Part shown: positions 44,613 to 55,740 of the stretch, piece by piece
Position numbering within the stretch: position 1 is the first letter of the stretch
Layout: each line of letters opens with the position of its first letter
Assembly (NCBI GenBank): GCA_013368325.1
Contig: JAACJK010000165.1
Location: 620,001-684,000, forward strand
Direction of reading: 5' to 3'
Origin: Ephemerocybe angulata
Taxonomy: Eukaryota; Basidiomycota; Agaricomycetes; Agaricales; Psathyrellaceae
Length of the DNA stretch: 64,000 bases
The notes under the pieces: generated by a model
The model's input: the letters and a program-made list of their open reading frames with translations, nothing else
Told to the model about the DNA's origin: nothing
Databases searched by the model: none
Program-made: the position numbers and the translations under genes

Positions 44613-47498
44613 ATGTCGAGTAAAGACTGTAGCATACCTGGGAACCCAGACATCTCTGGCGTGGGCGTTCGTTCTGCCATCTACATCCAGAATCTCATGT
44701 GCTTCATCCCTGCGTTTTGGGCACTCGCGGACGGAAAAGTTACACAGGGCGAGCTGGACGCAGCGGAGACCCAGGCCACGACGAACCTCGTACTCGCCTT
44801 CGCCATCCTCATTTCCTCGATGGTTCAAGCCAAGACGTTGGGTCTAACGAGCTACCACGCTAGTATTGTTCTCAGCATGAGCTGGATGAACAACACAAAC
44901 GCCTTCATCTACTTCCTTCTCTACGTTCAGCACAAGAGTCAACTGGGCTCGCAACGGCAGGTTAACGCCAGTTGGACTGGGTGGGCCCGGCATATAAGGC
45001 AGTCGCTTGCTTCCGTGATCTGTGCGTATTAGTTATATTCATGTCTACAGATATTTAGTGGGACTGATCTAACGAGTCGATGACAGCGACCACACTCATA
45101 CGTGTGAACCCAACGCGAGATTTCGGGGACAAGCTCAGTCAGTCGCGCATATCTTAAGCTGTTTGATTGATTGCTCAATGAATGCATAAGGCGATGACAC
45201 TGGCGCGCGATTGGGTGCTAGCATTCTCGTTAAGCGCATCGTGTTGCTCCTGGGCTCGCTACATCTAAGCCTCATGGCTGGCCTCGGTTTATGGCTTTGG
45301 AGCGACATCCGAGGTTTTGGGCGCCTGAGCAAGGCCAACGACTGTGCGGCGGAATTCGCTCTCGTCGCAATCCTTGGCAGACACGTCCCTTTTGCGTCGT
45401 GGGCCCTACGGATAACCTCCTTCGTTATCTATGCGATATTCCTCATGCCCGGCATTAACCTCCTTCTCCCAATCGCCGCATTTCTGGGACTTTACTTTTT
45501 CTGCCGTCACCTACCCACCCCCAAGCCCATACGACCCGAGGATCCAGCTCCCTATGTCCGCCCTGGCACCCGGCTTGCACGCATGCACAACTTCATCGTG
45601 CGGCGGTGGGCCATGCTCCCACCGTGCATCGGCCTCGTCGTCTTGCTGGCCATCAACCTCGTTTTCATCGTCGATATCGAGTTGACCTTGAAGCAGAATT
45701 CAGGATTTCAGGGGGAAGATGAAGCTGAGTGGGGCTTCGGGCAGATTTTGGCGATGCTCCTGTTGTTTATGCCACTCCGTGATCTCGCTGAAGCGGTTCT
45801 CGCGCGAAGAATTAAGCAGAGGCAACGAGACTTGAACTTGGCTCTCAAGGGTGCTGTTAATTCAAATGACTGGGAAGCGGTTCTTACCTTGGTGGCAAGG
45901 GGGGTCGACCCAAACGTGGATCTCGAAGGTTACTCTCTATTTTGATTGAAGTTATGCGGCTCGCTGACCACCCTTCAATTTTGCAGGAGATATGAGTGCA
46001 ATCCACGCCGCTTGTCGCTTCAACAAACCGGACGTCGTCAAGGCATTGCTGGATGCAGGCGCAGATCCAAATATTGAACGTAAATACCAATCATTGTGAC
46101 TTTCCGCCGTCGTAATCTTATATCTGTTCATACCAACAGACGGCGCAAAAAGAGACGCTTACACTATTGATCGAGATAATAAAGACTGTCTCCAACTTCT
46201 CCGTCATGTCGAAGTCCACTATATGAGTATGTTTCCATATGTCAGTTCAACATTTAGACACTGATAACTTCGATCTAGGCGGGGAAGTCGCCCTTGGACT
46301 AGCGCTGACCAAGGGCTATGGCGCTGGAGTCAAGATCCTCCTCGGACGCCCGGGTATCAACGTCAATTTTGTCTCTGAAGCAAGGCGAAGCGCTCTCGAA
46401 CTTGCAGTAGAGCTGAAGCGTGGCGCCACTGTGGAGATCCTCTGCGACACGCCCGGAATTAACGCCAATTTGGCCGACGAAGATGGACAGACGGCGTTGA
46501 TGAAGGCGTCCTGCGACGACAGTAACAAGTCTATCGCCAAACTTATCTGCGACACGCCCGGGGTCGACGTGAACTTGGCCGACAAACAAGGCCAGACGGC
46601 ACTGATGAAGGCGTCGTGCTCCAGCAGTAAAGCTATCGTGAAGCTCCTGTGCGAGGCGCCCGGGATCGACGTCAATATGGCAGACGAAACGGGGCAAACT
46701 GCGTTGATCCTGGCATCCACTAAAGGCGCGGAATCCATCGTCAAGCTCCTCTGCGCAAGACCCGGCATTGGCGTCAATCTCGCGGACAAAGCAGGACAGA
46801 CCCCTTTGATATGTGCATCCAGGTATGGCTCTGATGCCTGCGTCCGTCTGCTTTGTGCCACAACTGGCATCGACGTCAACTTGACCGACAGCTCTGGGCG
46901 GACGGCTTTGTGGTGGGCATCATCCGAGGGAAACGAAGCCATTGTCGAGCTGCTGTGTGCAGCTCCTGGAGTCGAAGTCAACATCGCCAACCACCGTATG
47001 GAGACGCCTTTGATAAGGGCGTGCTTCCAGAACCATGGACGCACCGTCAGGCTCCTCTGCGCGACACCTGGAATCGATGTCACCCTGGCCGACCAGTACT
47101 ATCGACGGAACACTTTTATGTGGGCATCATTCAACGGAAACACGGATATCGTTGAGCTCCTTCTTTCCATCCCGGGGCTCGACGTTAACTTGGGGGACTG
47201 CGTCGGAGAGACGGCTTTGATGAAGGCGGCTTTGACGGGCAGAGAAGCCGTCGTTAAACGGCTCTGCGCGGAGCCTAGGGTTGACGTTAATCGGACGGAT
47301 TGCGATGGGCGGACGGCTTTGACCTGGGCGGCTATGGGTGGCAAAAAAGCCATTGTCCAGATCCTGTCCAAGTCTCCCGGAATCGCGGTCGATTTGGCCG
47401 ACATAAAGCGCCGTCTTGCCGATGGTCCAGAGCCCAGCGCCACGCGGAAAGTCGTTCAGGATGATATCCTGGATATCTTAGAAGGTGGAGGATCATGA
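44613..47498 (+). CDS. Membrane-ankyrin protein, paralogue 4 (853 aa; divergent ankyrin array)
   Basis: Exons 44,613-45,021, 45,087-45,101, 45,191-45,928, 45,987-46,079, 46,140-46,226 and 46,279-47,498; all phase 1. The 15-bp second exon is the least certain call. The membrane part is like the others (NPDISGVGVRSAIYIQNLMCF, SWMNNTNAFIYFLLYVQHKSQ, GSLHLSLMAGLGLWLW, EWGFGQILAMLLLFMPLRDL). The array has about ten full units of another flavour: LADxxGQTALMKAS... and LLCxxPGIDVN, with Cys where the other paralogues have LLLAAPG. Units are less alike than in paralogues 2 and 3. The C-terminal cap is shorter (DLADIKRRLADGP...ILDILEGGGS). An upstream in-frame ATG at 44,487 exists, but the paralogues all begin at the position of 44,613. 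Confidence 0.85.
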
Positions 47499-48550
47499 AA
47501 GGGGTCACCTGTTTGGGTATGAGCGGACGCCGGACACAGTCACACTCGACCATGTGTGACGGCTTTGAAGTGAGTTTGATTCAGGGATTTCTTAAACATC
47601 ACGTAGCTCACCGATAGCCGCGTCTCTATTAGCTCTAGCCCCTGGCCGCAGGCCTCAATAGGAGCCGCAAGAAGCCGGCTTCGTGTCAACCCGAAGAAGG
47701 CGCCCAAACCAGCGGGCGCTTAAGTCATGACCTTCGACAATTTCCTGGAGAAGCTGTATGGACAGTGATAAAGCTTGGGTAGAGACTATACATACTAGTT
47801 GATGTTAAGTAACGACTTCTAGCTTCCAAACTGGATCATGCATATCAGATAGTCCTTCTACAACCATCATCGGAATACCGTCCCTCTTCAGACTGCCACC
47901 AACACAGGAGCTACGTCTGATCGTAGATGGCATTTACCAGTTCCCCTGCAGACTTGTCCTCGGCTTGGGAAACTAGACTCTACACTGTATACTCCGAACA
48001 ATGAACTCAAGGGTGCCAGACGGGGAGTTGATGCGGCCTCTACTCACGGGCGCTAATACCTTGGTAGTACGAAATATCAACAAAACATACGCACTGGGTG
48101 GTATTTACACAGAAGGTCGACCATACGCTTAGGCCGCTCCTCTGCATAGCTACGCCTTCACCCAATCGGTTTCGACGGCCATCCAGGAAGGTTCAATACT
48201 AAGTATGAGCTTTTGGACTAAACTTTCTAGATCGGAAGAAGTGGTCGATGCCACGGCCCACCAATGATAAACCTGAGGGTCTGACGTTGGTGCCGAGTGC
48301 ATGTACCCTGGATTGCGTGAGAAATCAAGTTTCTGGAGAGATTTGAGGTGAAGGACTCGTCAGGTCCCTGGCTGGTTCAAGAATGGGGGAGCGCGGTTTT
48401 GGCTTCAACCCCATCATCCTCGGGTGCACACAACGCCAATCAAAGGGGTTTCATTTCGTGTACGGTGTGATCAATCATCAGACCTACTTACTTACTCCCT
48501 CTTACCCCTGGACGCCGCCTTTTGAATCGCCTGCATGCAGCACGGTCTTG
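47499..48550. other. Spacer between the array and the F-box genes
   Basis: No gene seen. CGGGCGCTTAA at 47,713-47,723 and a CGGGCGCTAA variant at 48,047-48,056 are the only features. A frame in phase with the next gene runs back to 48,383, but the F-box-like start at 48,551 fits better. Confidence 0.5.
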
Positions 48551-50317
48551 ATGCTGTCCCTTCTCGACCTCCCCACGGAGATCTTACTTCAGATCGTCGA
48601 GCATGCCTGCGCACCCAGTGATTGCGCGACCGTCTACTCACTTTGCAAGACCTCCAAGGAACTTTGGCATCTCTCGCGTGGGCATCGGTTCACATCAGCT
48701 CAGGTTGTGGGCTGGAAGGCACTTTTGGCTCTCGAGGAACTGTACTCATCTCTTCCAGAGGGCTCGGAGGAGAGGAAGAAGGGAATCGTGAATCTGTTTG
48801 TCGATCTACCGTGCCTGTTCCAGGCCGCATATCCCGAGGGCCCCATTTGGTGCGACGAAGACGATAGCGACGACGGTTGTTATGTGTTCAGGAAGGACTA
48901 CGATCTCGTTACCACGGCCGAGGAGGACGAGGGGTGCTTGTCAGAAGGGGATGCGGCAGAGCTGGAAATTGTGGAGGAGGTCGCACCCGTGACCGGGCGA
49001 CGACATACGACCCTGGGTGTCCGATGTGGGCTCTACGAAGATGAAGGAAACGTGGAACAAGACTACGGTCAAGACGGGGAATATATTGAGGGGGAACGTA
49101 GTGACTCGCAGGGATACGATGGGGACTCCGACGCCAATACCGAGGAGAGCTTTGACTCTGAGTCCGAACTCGAGTACAGAGCGATCTCCCCCTCGACGAT
49201 ATCGGAACTCTGGGGCGAATTGAAAGACCTTGTAAACGACCCGAAAGGCGCGCGGCCGATCCCTTCCTTGGTCAGCAACACCCAGCAAGACCTTCACTTG
49301 CCCAGAGACCTCGGGCTACCTTGCCTCTGAAGAGTCTGACGATGACGGGTCTTACGCCCCCTCAGAACTGGTTTCTGATAGGGACCAGAGGGCCTATACG
49401 ATGACCATGGATCAGGTCTACCGCACCATTGAAGCGAAAATCCACTCAGCGGATTTCAGCGCGACAGACGAGTCAGTGCTATGGGATAGCGAGGATGAAC
49501 TGGAGTATGCTTCGCTCGCGATCTCGGAATCCGAGGTGCAGTACGTCGCCGGGACACAGGTTTCGACAGAGGAGTGGGATTCGGGCCCAGAATTGCATGG
49601 CTATGGAGACAACGAGCCTTTGGATCTAACATTCCTGGAGCAGGACCATTGTAGTCGCAGCTCCAGGATGGCGTTCACAGTTTACTCGGCACTTTATCGG
49701 CTATTAGAGGCGAATGTGGAGACGATGGAAGTTCTCACCCTGCATTGGAAACCACATCATGACCTCCACCTCTGTCGTATCTTCCCCATACTCCCAAAGC
49801 TTCGAAGCCTGACGCTATGCAGACACGAGTCGACCGACTATTCTATTGGCATAGCGCCCGGTCCCGATAACCTCCAAGATGTCCAAGTCAAATTATTTCC
49901 TTCTCTCGAGCGGCTGGACCATGACTGTCTGATGTTAAGCAAGTGGACCTCAAGGTATCGAGCCCTGATACTGAAACTACATCCTTTCGTATACTTTACT
50001 GTTTCGTGCAACTGGATAAGGTGCGTACCGAACGCTCTAAATTTGTTCAAGATTCGACCAATAACCATTTAATTTGTTGTAGGCATACTCTTGACTTCAC
50101 GCACCATTCTCCTCTTCCGACTTCTGTGAAGGTCATACGCATTCATTGTACCTGCGAAGAGTCGGAAAATGGCCGTACGACCTGCCGTGAAGTCGTGATG
50201 ACCTACCTAGCGAACATTGTCGACATTGTCATCGTGCACTCGGTCGACATCAAGCAGGAATGGCTTGACCAGCTTGAAAGCCCAGTATCTTTCCGCCTTC
50301 CCTTTCAAAGAAGATAG
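48551..50317 (+). CDS. F-box-like protein with a long acidic middle (about 548 aa)
   Basis: Begins MLSLLDLPTEILLQIVEHAC, a typical F-box helix start, followed by CKTSKELWHLSR. Proposed exons are 48,551-49,231, 49,290-50,020 and 50,083-50,317. The first intron uses GTAAAC and a less common AAG acceptor; without it the frame ends at 49,330. The middle is rich in Asp, Glu and Ser (for example GDSDANTEESFDSESELEY, then DSEDELEYASL), and the C-terminal third is leucine-rich (LPKLRSLTLCRHE). Probably an SCF adaptor of unknown target, or a truncated relative. It is not close to the F-box pair at 28,007 and 50,556. If the first intron is wrong, this would be two broken pieces of one gene. Confidence 0.65.
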
Positions 50318-50555
50318 ACTTAGGTCACCTCACACAGAGGTTGTATGACACGATTGCTCACTACTTAAAATTGTTTTATAAAAAAAAGGCCCAGTGCGAT
50401 CGTTGCCTCTAGTAAGCGCCCATTCTGCAGCGGCACCTATTGATGTCAGGTGCAATTCATGAGCTTCGCACTCGGAAGTTATGTACTATGCCTCAGTTAT
50501 ATCCACCTTATCGAGGATCTCGATAACTGCGTGAGCGGTGGACGAAAGGCATACC

Positions 50556-52454
50556 ATGGCTGAAGTGATGGCATCAGTTCAGCTCTTTCACCGCGACCAC
50601 CACGATCGAACGACAATCCCCGATCCTATGGACGTCAATCTAGGTAAGGTGATCTCCCATTCCTTTCTTTCGCAATGAATATCTGAGTAATTGTTCTCAA
50701 TAGAAGCGACAAGATCCCCGTTTGGCGCTGCGCTGAACACCAACTACGTGCCTTCCGAATGTGACTGCCAAATCATCGAATGGTACTTAGCGGAGCTCCA
50801 AAGCCAGGTCTCTAAGCTGGAGAACCAGCTCCTCGTGCACCAGGGTAGCGAGGAGGAGATTCGACAGCAGCTCCAGGAACGAAGCCTTTCAATCGATGCC
50901 CATCGTGCTCTTTTGGCACTCGCTAGGCGCCTCCCGGACGAACTTCTCCGCGAGATATTTCTGCATTCCCTCCCCTCCAACCACAACGCGACGTTCTGTC
51001 CAGAAGATTCGCCGATTCTTCTCACTCGTGTATCACAGCGATGGAGGGCTGTTGCTTTATCCACTCCTCGCCTCTGGTCGACCCTTCACATCCCAATCCT
51101 CTCAGAACTGGATGGATTCGTCCTTTTCACGCAGAGGGATGTTATGGTTAAGGAATGGATGGCTCGCTCTGGATCTACTCCTATTTCCCTCTCCTTCGGT
51201 ACCGGGTGGAGCTCGTTCTTCCCCAATCTTCCATACCTCAGCCGATTATTCGCCATCGCGTCTCCCACATATTCCACGTGGGATGATATCGCCGTTTCTC
51301 TCTCTGGACACGAATCCGAACTCTTGAAATTCGTGGAGTTGCTCGAAATAGAGGGAAGGAACCCATTTCGTCGTGCGCGGAAACTAGAAATCAATATCGA
51401 CATGACAAGCGCATTTAGGAACAACAGCATCGATCTGATTCTGGATAGTATGCACATCGAGGACAATCCACGCCTAAAGGTGTTGTCCTTGTCCACCTCC
51501 TTCACTCTCCTTCACCCACTTCAATCTATGAAAGGGTCGCTGCCATGGTCTAACCTCGAGTCCCTGAAACTCCAACCTTCCAAGAGCGTATACAACAAGA
51601 ACGACGTTTTCAAGTTGATCATGTGCGATGTTTTGCTTGATGTCCTTGCGCATTGCCCAAAGCTCAAGTTGCTCGACGCCAGTTGTGCCCAGCTCCGGGA
51701 ATGGCCGAGCCAGGGCCAAGAAGCGGTCGCCTTACCTGAGCTGAAGCATGCTTCGCTCTCGTTCCCGAACCTCCAGGACCTTCGTATCATCGACTTCTTG
51801 ATGAAGTGTGACTGGCCAGCTTTATCCTCTCTAGATTTCCGTGTCCGCATGAGCGAAGGTCCGGTACATACTCTTTCAGCACTCGTATATAAACTCGGGA
51901 GCAAGTTAACCAGCCTGCGATTTATATTCCCCGACATGCCCAAAGGATATCTTTCGGGACTCCTCCGCGAGCTTCCAAATCTTCTGCAACTATGTCTTCA
52001 CCCTTCCAACGCCAGGAATATTTTCGAGCTCGACAGCAGCGAGGACGATGACAGCGACGATGGGGAAATACTCTTAGACGATGACCTTCTCGCTGTTCTC
52101 ATCCCGAAGGAGCCTGGGGTAGACCAAGAACTGCCCTGCGCGTGTCCGCTCTTGCAATATCTCAGGGTGGAGGGCGGTGCGTCTTTCAGCAGAGACGGCG
52201 TGCTGGACTTACTCCAGTCACGATTTCGCTCCCCCTTTTCGCTGGGCCCGTTGAAACAGCTTTATATCGCCTTTGGAAAGGGCACCGTATGCCATGGGCT
52301 GGAGGAACAATGCGCCGAAATGATAGCTTCTGGGCTTGACTTGCAGCTAGTATACCATACATCGGACAGAGTACGGCAGAAGTACTCTATGTGTAAAGCG
52401 AGCTTACCTATCGATGAAGACCCCCTAGCTTTGGGGTGGGCGCGTTCTCAGTAG
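50556..52454 (+). CDS. F-box-like protein, paralogue 2
   Basis: Exon 1 50,556-50,643 (start ATG 50,556; ATG 50,628 is in the same frame), intron 50,644-50,703 (GTAAGG...AATAG), exon 2 50,704-52,454; 612 aa. The F-box segment is RRLPDELLREIFLHSLP...LLTRVSQRWRAVALSTPRLWSTLHI, preceded by a helical region (LAELQSQVSKLENQLL). Leucine-rich stretches follow, then an acidic patch (SSEDDDSDDGE) and a C-terminus ending ALGWARSQ. It is a clear full-length paralogue of 28,007-29,930. Both keep the same gene plan, including a short first exon. Expected role: substrate choice for an SCF ubiquitin ligase; target unknown. Confidence 0.85.
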
Positions 52455-53383
52455 CTGTATACGCCAGTGTCATCAGTAGTTTTGCTCATCAGTACTAGCC
52501 CTGGCTGGAATAATTTCGTCTACTTCCTAGTAGCTTGCTTGAACAGGCTGCATGTTTGGAAAGTGCTGGTTGCGCACTGTATACCCAGAAGGGTGTCCAG
52601 TGGGTTCAACGGTCTGTCCCATCATTTTCTCAGAAAACATTTTCTAGACCTCGAGTGTTCCGACATGCACGATACCAGCCTCCAAGGTTACACTCGTTTT
52701 GCACTCGTTGTTGATTCCGTAGAGTATTTGCTTTGATTCGTTGATCGTCTGATTTAGCCACAAGTGACCACAGGTCGCTGATCTTCCAGTGTCACTTCAG
52801 CAACTACCGTCACCATCACGAGTATCCCTCAGAACGACACAGCACAAGAGCTGAGCGATGAAGATAACAGATAGCCCACACCAGTACGACATACAGCCGG
52901 TCTATCTGACTCGAATCTTGATCAGCCAAAACATCGGCGAAAGCGGGGCTGCCAGCGTGGACCGTCCTTTCAACAACCCATAACCGATGCTCTTTCCCGC
53001 TCCTCAGTATAGAACCTACGCCGTACGAGCTGCGAAGCCACCCTGGCAGAAACCTGGACTCAAGTACTGGTCCGAGTCTTCATACGACCTTCCTGAAGCT
53101 GTGACGGTCGTAGAAGCATGGCCTTTGCTTCTGGTTCGTGAACACCACAGGAAATTGCCACGGATAGTCATCAACAAACAACCATGATGATCTTTCGAGT
53201 GGAGATTGGAGAGCCCCAGCTCCAGAAGAAGCCCTGTGGATAGCTGACAACCTGGGATCGTCCACCGGGGGATTGGCTTCGTCCATCCAAATGATATGTC
53301 GGCATCGCTGCGCCTTTAAATGCTTTCACCACCTCTATATTGAGGCAATGTAGGCTAGTTTCTCCCCCTTTCTCACTTTTAGT
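52455..53383. other. Intergenic spacer
   Basis: Only short frames with no family likeness. This spacer separates the repeat-rich array from the compact conserved genes to the right. Confidence 0.5.
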
Positions 53384-54832
53384 ATGGCTGGGCCTCAGGG
53401 ACGGCTAGTCCTCCTATTTTCGCTCTTTTTCAGTTTGGTGGCTTCCGTTCTCAGCAGGCGCGCTAAAGGTATCATAGAGGACAACGACAATAATTCGAAC
53501 CCTGGCTACGAGATCTCCTTCCTACCGGCGAAGAACGGTCATTGGAATGACGAGTCGGCTTGCAGCCCTGGCAATGCGTTCTGTCTAGCGGCGGACCCAG
53601 CACAGTGCCACGGATCGTCTTGGACTGCGACAGGACTGTATGGTACAGGGATCAGTCGTTCCATCGTCATCAACTTCATTGGTACGTCTGATGTTCTTAT
53701 TCAATGAACGGACAAGCCCAATAACATAACTTGCCCCCCCACAGGCGATTCAATCTCGGTGTTCTTCACATTGGTAGAATCTGGGCCAAGTAACTACTCG
53801 ACCAAGTGTACGTTTACGCTCGACGGCAAGCCCGCCCAAAACGGTCAATACGTGCACACACCGCGAGAGGATAGCACAGTCCGCTTTGCATACCAAGTGA
53901 ACGCATTCAACACGGAAAGTGGGCTCAAGCATGGCGCTCACCAGCTCATCATTGCAGTGGCCAGCTCCTCACAGACCCCAAATTATCTGAATTTTGATTA
54001 CGCGGAGTACAGGTGAGCGAGCCAAGGCGTTTCGCTCGAGATGCTCCAATCTAATCTTTTATTCAGCTATGACGATGCACTCGTTCCTGCAGCACTGGCG
54101 ACAAGTCCGACAGTCACCACGACCGTCACTGCGACAGCAATGCCCACAGGAGCCAATGCCTCCCATCAGGGGTCAGTTAAACCGGGGACGACTTCTTCCA
54201 ACGACGGCGTTTTCAAAGCAGCCATTATCGGTGGAAGCATTAGTGGAACCCTCGTTGTCATCGCCATCGTCGCCTTCGTAATGTATCGCTCACGTCTGCG
54301 GAATCAACAGGCCCCGAGCGATAGACTCACTTTCGGCGTTCCGTCAACGTATGCTGGCTCCACGAGGAAGTTGAGCATTCCCTTCTGGCCTCATAAGCCA
54401 GCGGACGACGACGGCGCGAGCAACGTTCGGAACCTCACCGCCCTTCCGGAGAAGAGAGCGTCCTACGGGTCCAGCAGCCAGTACTCGGAGAAATACGAAC
54501 CCGAGCTCGTCTCTTCTCCTGGGCTGGATACCAAGCAGCGGAGAGATCGCACCAGCACTGCCAGCCGTGGAATGCTGTCTCCTGCGAATGCGTTGATGCA
54601 GTCCTTCTACCCCAACAGCAGCAAGCGCGGGAGTAACACGACAGGGAAGCTCAGTCGACTGGATGGCAGTCTGTCTTCGCCTACGTCGAACTACCCCCGC
54701 CATCTCTCCACCTTCTCGGACGTGCGTGCACAGCAGACCACAGACACCGGTGTGACATTCTCTAGCAGCAATGTTTTACCTTTGCAGTCGCCAACTTCTA
54801 CCAGCGCAGGACGCAGCTACTACGCCGTCTGA
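53384..54832 (+). CDS. Secreted/anchored single-pass membrane protein (443 aa)
   Basis: Exons 53,384-53,681, 53,745-54,012 and 54,067-54,832. An N-terminal signal peptide (LVLLFSLFFSLVASVLS) is followed by a Cys-containing extracellular domain of about 190 residues, with several Asn-x-Ser/Thr sites. A Thr/Ala-rich stalk (TVTTTVTATAMPT) leads to one membrane helix (AAIIGGSISGTLVVIAIVAF) near residue 230-255, then a basic stop (MYRSRLRNQ). The serine-rich cytoplasmic tail of about 180 residues suggests phosphorylation. This layout is common in basidiomycete cell-surface proteins, loosely like Mid2/Wsc sensors in outline, though I see no WSC domain. Function unknown; a surface role is inferred from layout only. 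Confidence 0.85.
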
Positions 54833-55740
54833 GTACCTCGTCGCCCCTCATTCTCGGACATTTGTATATTAGCTTTCCAATCTCGTTCGTATCTAGAGCC
54901 TTCGTACTTCCCCGTCACTCCTTTACCCTCGACTTTATCTTGGACCCTTTATTTCCCTTGTATACTTGTCAGTGTGTCCGACACCTTGATTCAAAGCAGA
55001 GCACGCCACCATCTTCTTCGTAGATCAGAGCTCGATGGGAAGGGGCCCAAAATCGGTGAGTACGCTTCTATCTGCGGAGATGACTGTCCAGCACGAGGGG
55101 AAAAAGTGTCATTCTTATCATTCGCTCCCATATTAGACTACATTGAAGTCTTCCCCCGAACTGCGCCTTCAAGCATCCCCGTTAACGTATTTCAAACGAG
55201 AACGATTGTAGCAGAGTCCGGACACTTCGAGCCTCACCGGTCGGCGTCCTCATAGTTGACCTATAAGGACTGAGAAGTTAGACGTGAGTTCATCCCGCGA
55301 TTCCATCGCCCACGCAAGGAGTTCGATATCATCCTTATGTCCTGCGTTATGGTAAGTCATGTTGCCGAGCATGTTATATGTCGCCTCGATATGATGGTAA
55401 CCAACCGAAGGATCTTCTCCAGGGTAACTCAATTAGATGTCGAGGAATAGAAATGTTAATGGGCTTTAGGCGCCTCCGAAGCTGGCACTGCTGCGTCAAT
55501 AATGCTCAGGAAGCTGATGGTGGTAAACACGGATTTCCTTCTAATGTGTTGCCTTCGGGGATCGTAATTCATGCCCATCCTTTTGAGAATGGCAATGGTA
55601 GCAAGCCGCCCGGAAGAAGCGCGCTGGAAGCGCGCCCCAATCTATCCGCATACAAAGTCAGTCAGAATCGGATAATATACACTACAGACAGATTTTGCAT
55701 TTTCAGCCCCTACATATCCCAGCACTCCCTCACACTAATA
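54833..55740. other. Intergenic region between convergent genes
   Basis: Holds the 3' ends of the membrane protein gene and of the MFS gene. A minus-strand scrap at 55,250-55,432 (NMTYHNAGHKDDIELLAWAM) looks protein-like but is short and unassigned. Confidence 0.4.
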
